DNA from: Thermoleophilaceae bacterium
GTDB taxonomy: Bacteria > Actinomycetota > Thermoleophilia > Solirubrobacterales > Thermoleophilaceae
Reading direction: 5' to 3'
DNA length: 5,528 nt
NCBI GenBank assembly: GCA_013696905.1
Contig: JACCXP010000132.1
Location: 1 to 5,528 of the forward strand
Position 1 is the first letter of the stretch, and each line of letters opens with the position of its first letter. Below the pieces are notes generated by a model. The model was not told where the DNA came from, did not search any database, and saw only the letters and a program-made list of their open reading frames with translations. The translations under genes were made by a program, and so were the position numbers. Positions 3,839-5,528 of this stretch are shown here, piece by piece.

Positions 3839-5528
3839 GGCGCATCCGCCGCGCCCTCCTGACCGCAGTCGCCACGGTGCTCGTCTTCGCGCTCTCGGCG
3901 ACCGGCGCGGTGGCGGCGTTCAACGCCATCACGAGCAACCCGGGCAACAGCTTCGGCATGGCGCCGGACTTCGCGCGCCCCGTCGCCGACCGGGCCACGA
4001 TCACTCACTCGAACGGCAAGGAGGGTCACGTCAAGGCGGGCGCGACCTACGTCGCCTACGGCAACGTCCAGGCGGACGAGGGCAACCCGCCGAGCGGCAT
4101 CGCAAGTGTCAACACCGATCTCTCGACATTGGGCGGATCGAGCGCGACGCCGCTCACCACCTCGACCTGCCCCTGCACGATCGGCGGGCAGACCTACAAC
4201 TACAAGACCGCGACGCTGACCGTCGGCGCGGGCATCGCCGAGGGCTCGAAGACGTTCTCGCTGACGCTCACCGACAATGCCGCCAACTCGGGCATCGACG
4301 GCGGCTACACCGTCAACGTCGACAACACCGCGCCCGCCGTCGCCGCCGGCGCCGCGGGCGCCGTGATCCAGAAGAGCTCGGGCGGCAAGGCAGGCTTCCT
4401 CAAGGCGAGCGCGCCCTACTACGTCTACGCGAACCCGACCGACGCGGGCAGCGGCGTCTCCACGGTGACCGCGAACGTCGCGAGCGTGACGACGGGAGCG
4501 ACCGCGGTCGCGCTCACCACCGCCGGGGGCCCTTGGACGGGGATCGATGGCAACACCTACACGCACCGCAGCGCGCAGCAGACCGCGAACGCCGGGCTCA
4601 CGACGGGCGCGAAGACCTTCACGTTGACCGGCACCGACGCGGTCACGAACACGGCCACGACGTCCGACTACATCGTCACCGCCGACCTCGCCGCGCCGAC
4701 GTTGACGCGCAGCGTGCTGGCGAAGACGACGGGCTACTCGGGCTCTTACCTCAAGCCGTCCGGGACGTATCACGTCTACGCGGAGCTCGCGGACGCATCG
4801 AGCGGCGTCTTCAGCGCGACGGCGAACGTCGCCAACGCGACCACCGGCCAGACGGCCGTGACGATGACCACGACCGGCGGTCCCTGGACCGTCGAGGGGC
4901 AGACCTACGCCTGGCGCAGCCAGAGCCAGCTGACGGCGAACGCAGGGCTCACGAACGGGACCGGCAAGACCTGGTCGGTGACCGCGACCGACAGCGCCGA
5001 CGTGGTAAGCGGCGCCCTCGCCGGAACGACCTTCACGGGGGACAACGCGGCACCGACGACCGTGAACACCTTCACCGCGACCAACGGCACCGCCGTGAGC
5101 GGAGAGGGCGGCGTAGCCAGGCGACCTGACCGCAACGACAAGATCAACTTCATCGTCAACGACCCGATCGACACCGCGAGCCTGATCAACGGCTTCGGCG
5201 GGATGGCCGACGGCACCGCGCGCAACGTGCTGGTGCAGCTCAACGACAACGGCGCGACAACCGACAACGGGGCCCAGACCGACTCGATCACGATCTTCGA
5301 CGCCGCCACCCCCACCGAGCAGGTGCGCCTGGGAACGCTCAAGCTCGGCCGGAACTTCATCGACTCGGGTGTCGGCACCTCGAAGGTCTTCGGCACCGGC
5401 GCCGCACCGTCCACGATGGTTCGAACGTCCGGCACGCCGACCCAGGTCCAGATCACGCTCGGAGCGATAACGACCAACTACACGAACGTTCTCACCGGAG
5501 CCAACGCCAACCATACGATGGCCTGGAC
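3835..5528 (+). CDS. Large secreted Ig-like repeat protein with SipW-type leader, 3' partial
   Basis: The frame is open from ATG 3835 to the right edge (564 codons, no stop). The N-terminus has basic RRIRR (2-6), a hydrophobic core (7-28) and VAAFNA (26-31), which closely resembles the WAAFND cleavage region of Bacillus TasA. NPGNSF (35-40) and TITHSNGK (55-62) follow, matching the TasA-like protein of this cluster. Three repeats of about 120 residues occupy 47-407. Each ends in an Ig-like linker: DNTAP (163-167), DLAAP (284-288), DNAAP (403-407). A different module begins near 408, with DKINFIVNDPID (434-445) and VRLGTLKLG (497-505). The only cysteines are Cys112 and Cys114 in repeat 1. The protein is rich in Thr, Ala, Gly and Asn with few Lys, typical of surface proteins. 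An adhesin or matrix role is inferred. Cell-wall anchoring cannot be judged because the C-terminus is missing. ATGA overlap and a strong Shine-Dalgarno suggest coupling to the peptidase. Confidence 0.85.
   Translation, partial: MRRIRRALLTAVATVLVFALSATGAVAAFNAITSNPGNSFGMAPDFARPVADRATITHSNGKEGHVKAGATYVAYGNVQADEGNPPSGIASVNTDLSTLGGSSATPLTTSTCPCTIGGQTYNYKTATLTVGAGIAEGSKTFSLTLTDNAANSGIDGGYTVNVDNTAPAVAAGAAGAVIQKSSGGKAGFLKASAPYYVYANPTDAGSGVSTVTANVASVTTGATAVALTTAGGPWTGIDGNTYTHRSAQQTANAGLTTGAKTFTLTGTDAVTNTATTSDYIVTADLAAPTLTRSVLAKTTGYSGSYLKPSGTYHVYAELADASSGVFSATANVANATTGQTAVTMTTTGGPWTVEGQTYAWRSQSQLTANAGLTNGTGKTWSVTATDSADVVSGALAGTTFTGDNAAPTTVNTFTATNGTAVSGEGGVARRPDRNDKINFIVNDPIDTASLINGFGGMADGTARNVLVQLNDNGATTDNGAQTDSITIFDAATPTEQVRLGTLKLGRNFIDSGVGTSKVFGTGAAPSTMVRTSGTPTQVQITLGAITTNYTNVLTGANANHTMAW
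3973..5055 (+). repeat. Three tandem Ig-like protein repeats (about 120 residues each)
   Basis: The units are about 3973-4335, 4336-4698 and 4699-5055. Shared landmarks in order are an aromatic Y-V/H-x-Y strand, SG(I/V), a TANV or VNTD strand, a GGPWT turn in units 2 and 3 (CPCT in unit 1), G-x-TY, an A-G-L/I turn, KT-F/W-S/T-V/L-T, a TD turn and the closing D-x-x-AP. Units 2 and 3 are closest to each other: 4581-4604 and 4932-4955 differ at only three of 24 bases, each at a third codon position or the module edge. This suggests a relatively recent duplication or gene conversion. Unit borders are approximate. Confidence 0.75.

Noticed and set aside
4533..5129. Plus-strand frame rich in Arg, Asp and His overlapping the Ig-repeat gene
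   Set aside because: It is a frame-shifted reading of the Thr/Asn/Ala-rich repeats. The His/Arg/Asp composition comes from ACC/GAC/AAC codons read out of frame, so it is not a real metal-binding protein.
3655..5514. Long open frame on the minus strand (about 619 codons) opposite the peptidase end and the Ig-repeat gene
   Set aside because: Its translation is Arg/Gly/Val/Asp-rich low-complexity sequence without domains. It is the expected by-product of GC-rich third positions in the plus-strand gene, which has a clear signal peptide, repeats and a strong ribosome site.
1..5528. Search for tRNA, rRNA, CRISPR arrays, insertion sequences and attachment sites
   Set aside because: No cloverleaf, regularly spaced direct repeats, transposase frame or terminal inverted repeats were found by reading both strands.

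Overview
The window is GC-rich and densely coded, with a C/G-dominated third codon position. It holds a SipW-type signal peptidase between two exported proteins that carry SipW-type signal peptides, next to a circularly permuted ATP-grasp gene. This mix suggests a high-GC actinobacterium, and the style of the Ig-repeat surface protein fits the Thermoleophilia/Solirubrobacterales group. That placement is inferred from gene content and base composition only.

Layout. (1) Positions 1-558 (+) are the C-terminal 185 residues of an M32 (Taq-type) metallocarboxypeptidase; its start and zinc site lie off the left edge. (2) Positions 555-1943 (-) encode a complete circularly permuted type 2 ATP-grasp protein. 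It converges on the carboxypeptidase, the two TAG stop codons share the palindrome CTAG, and a 9-bp hairpin (544-565) covers both stops. (3) Positions 1954-2463 (-) encode a ferritin-like di-iron four-helix protein. It is 10 bp upstream of the ATP-grasp gene on the same strand, so the two are probably co-transcribed, and it may be translated from a leaderless mRNA. (4) Positions 2464-2654 are a divergent intergenic region with a possible structured leader for the rightward genes. (5) Positions 2655-5528 (+) form a three-gene export cluster: a small TasA/camelysin-like secreted protein, a SipW-family (ER-type, Ser/His) signal peptidase, and a large secreted protein with three Ig-like repeats of about 120 residues. 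The last gene is open at the right edge after 564 codons.

How the genes fit together. Both exported proteins carry the same post-signal motif (NPGNSF) followed by a T-x-THSN-x-K block. This suggests that both are substrates of the signal peptidase encoded between them. The fibre-like protein and the Ig-repeat protein would then be secreted together as extracellular matrix or surface components, by analogy with the Bacillus TasA-SipW system. Two signals point to tuned expression. A 12-bp hairpin, with the TasA-like stop codon bulged out, separates the fibre gene from a peptidase gene that has no visible Shine-Dalgarno. The Ig-repeat gene, by contrast, overlaps the peptidase stop (ATGA) and has a strong GAGGTGA ribosome site. 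The leftward ferritin-like/ATP-grasp pair looks functionally unrelated to the export cluster.
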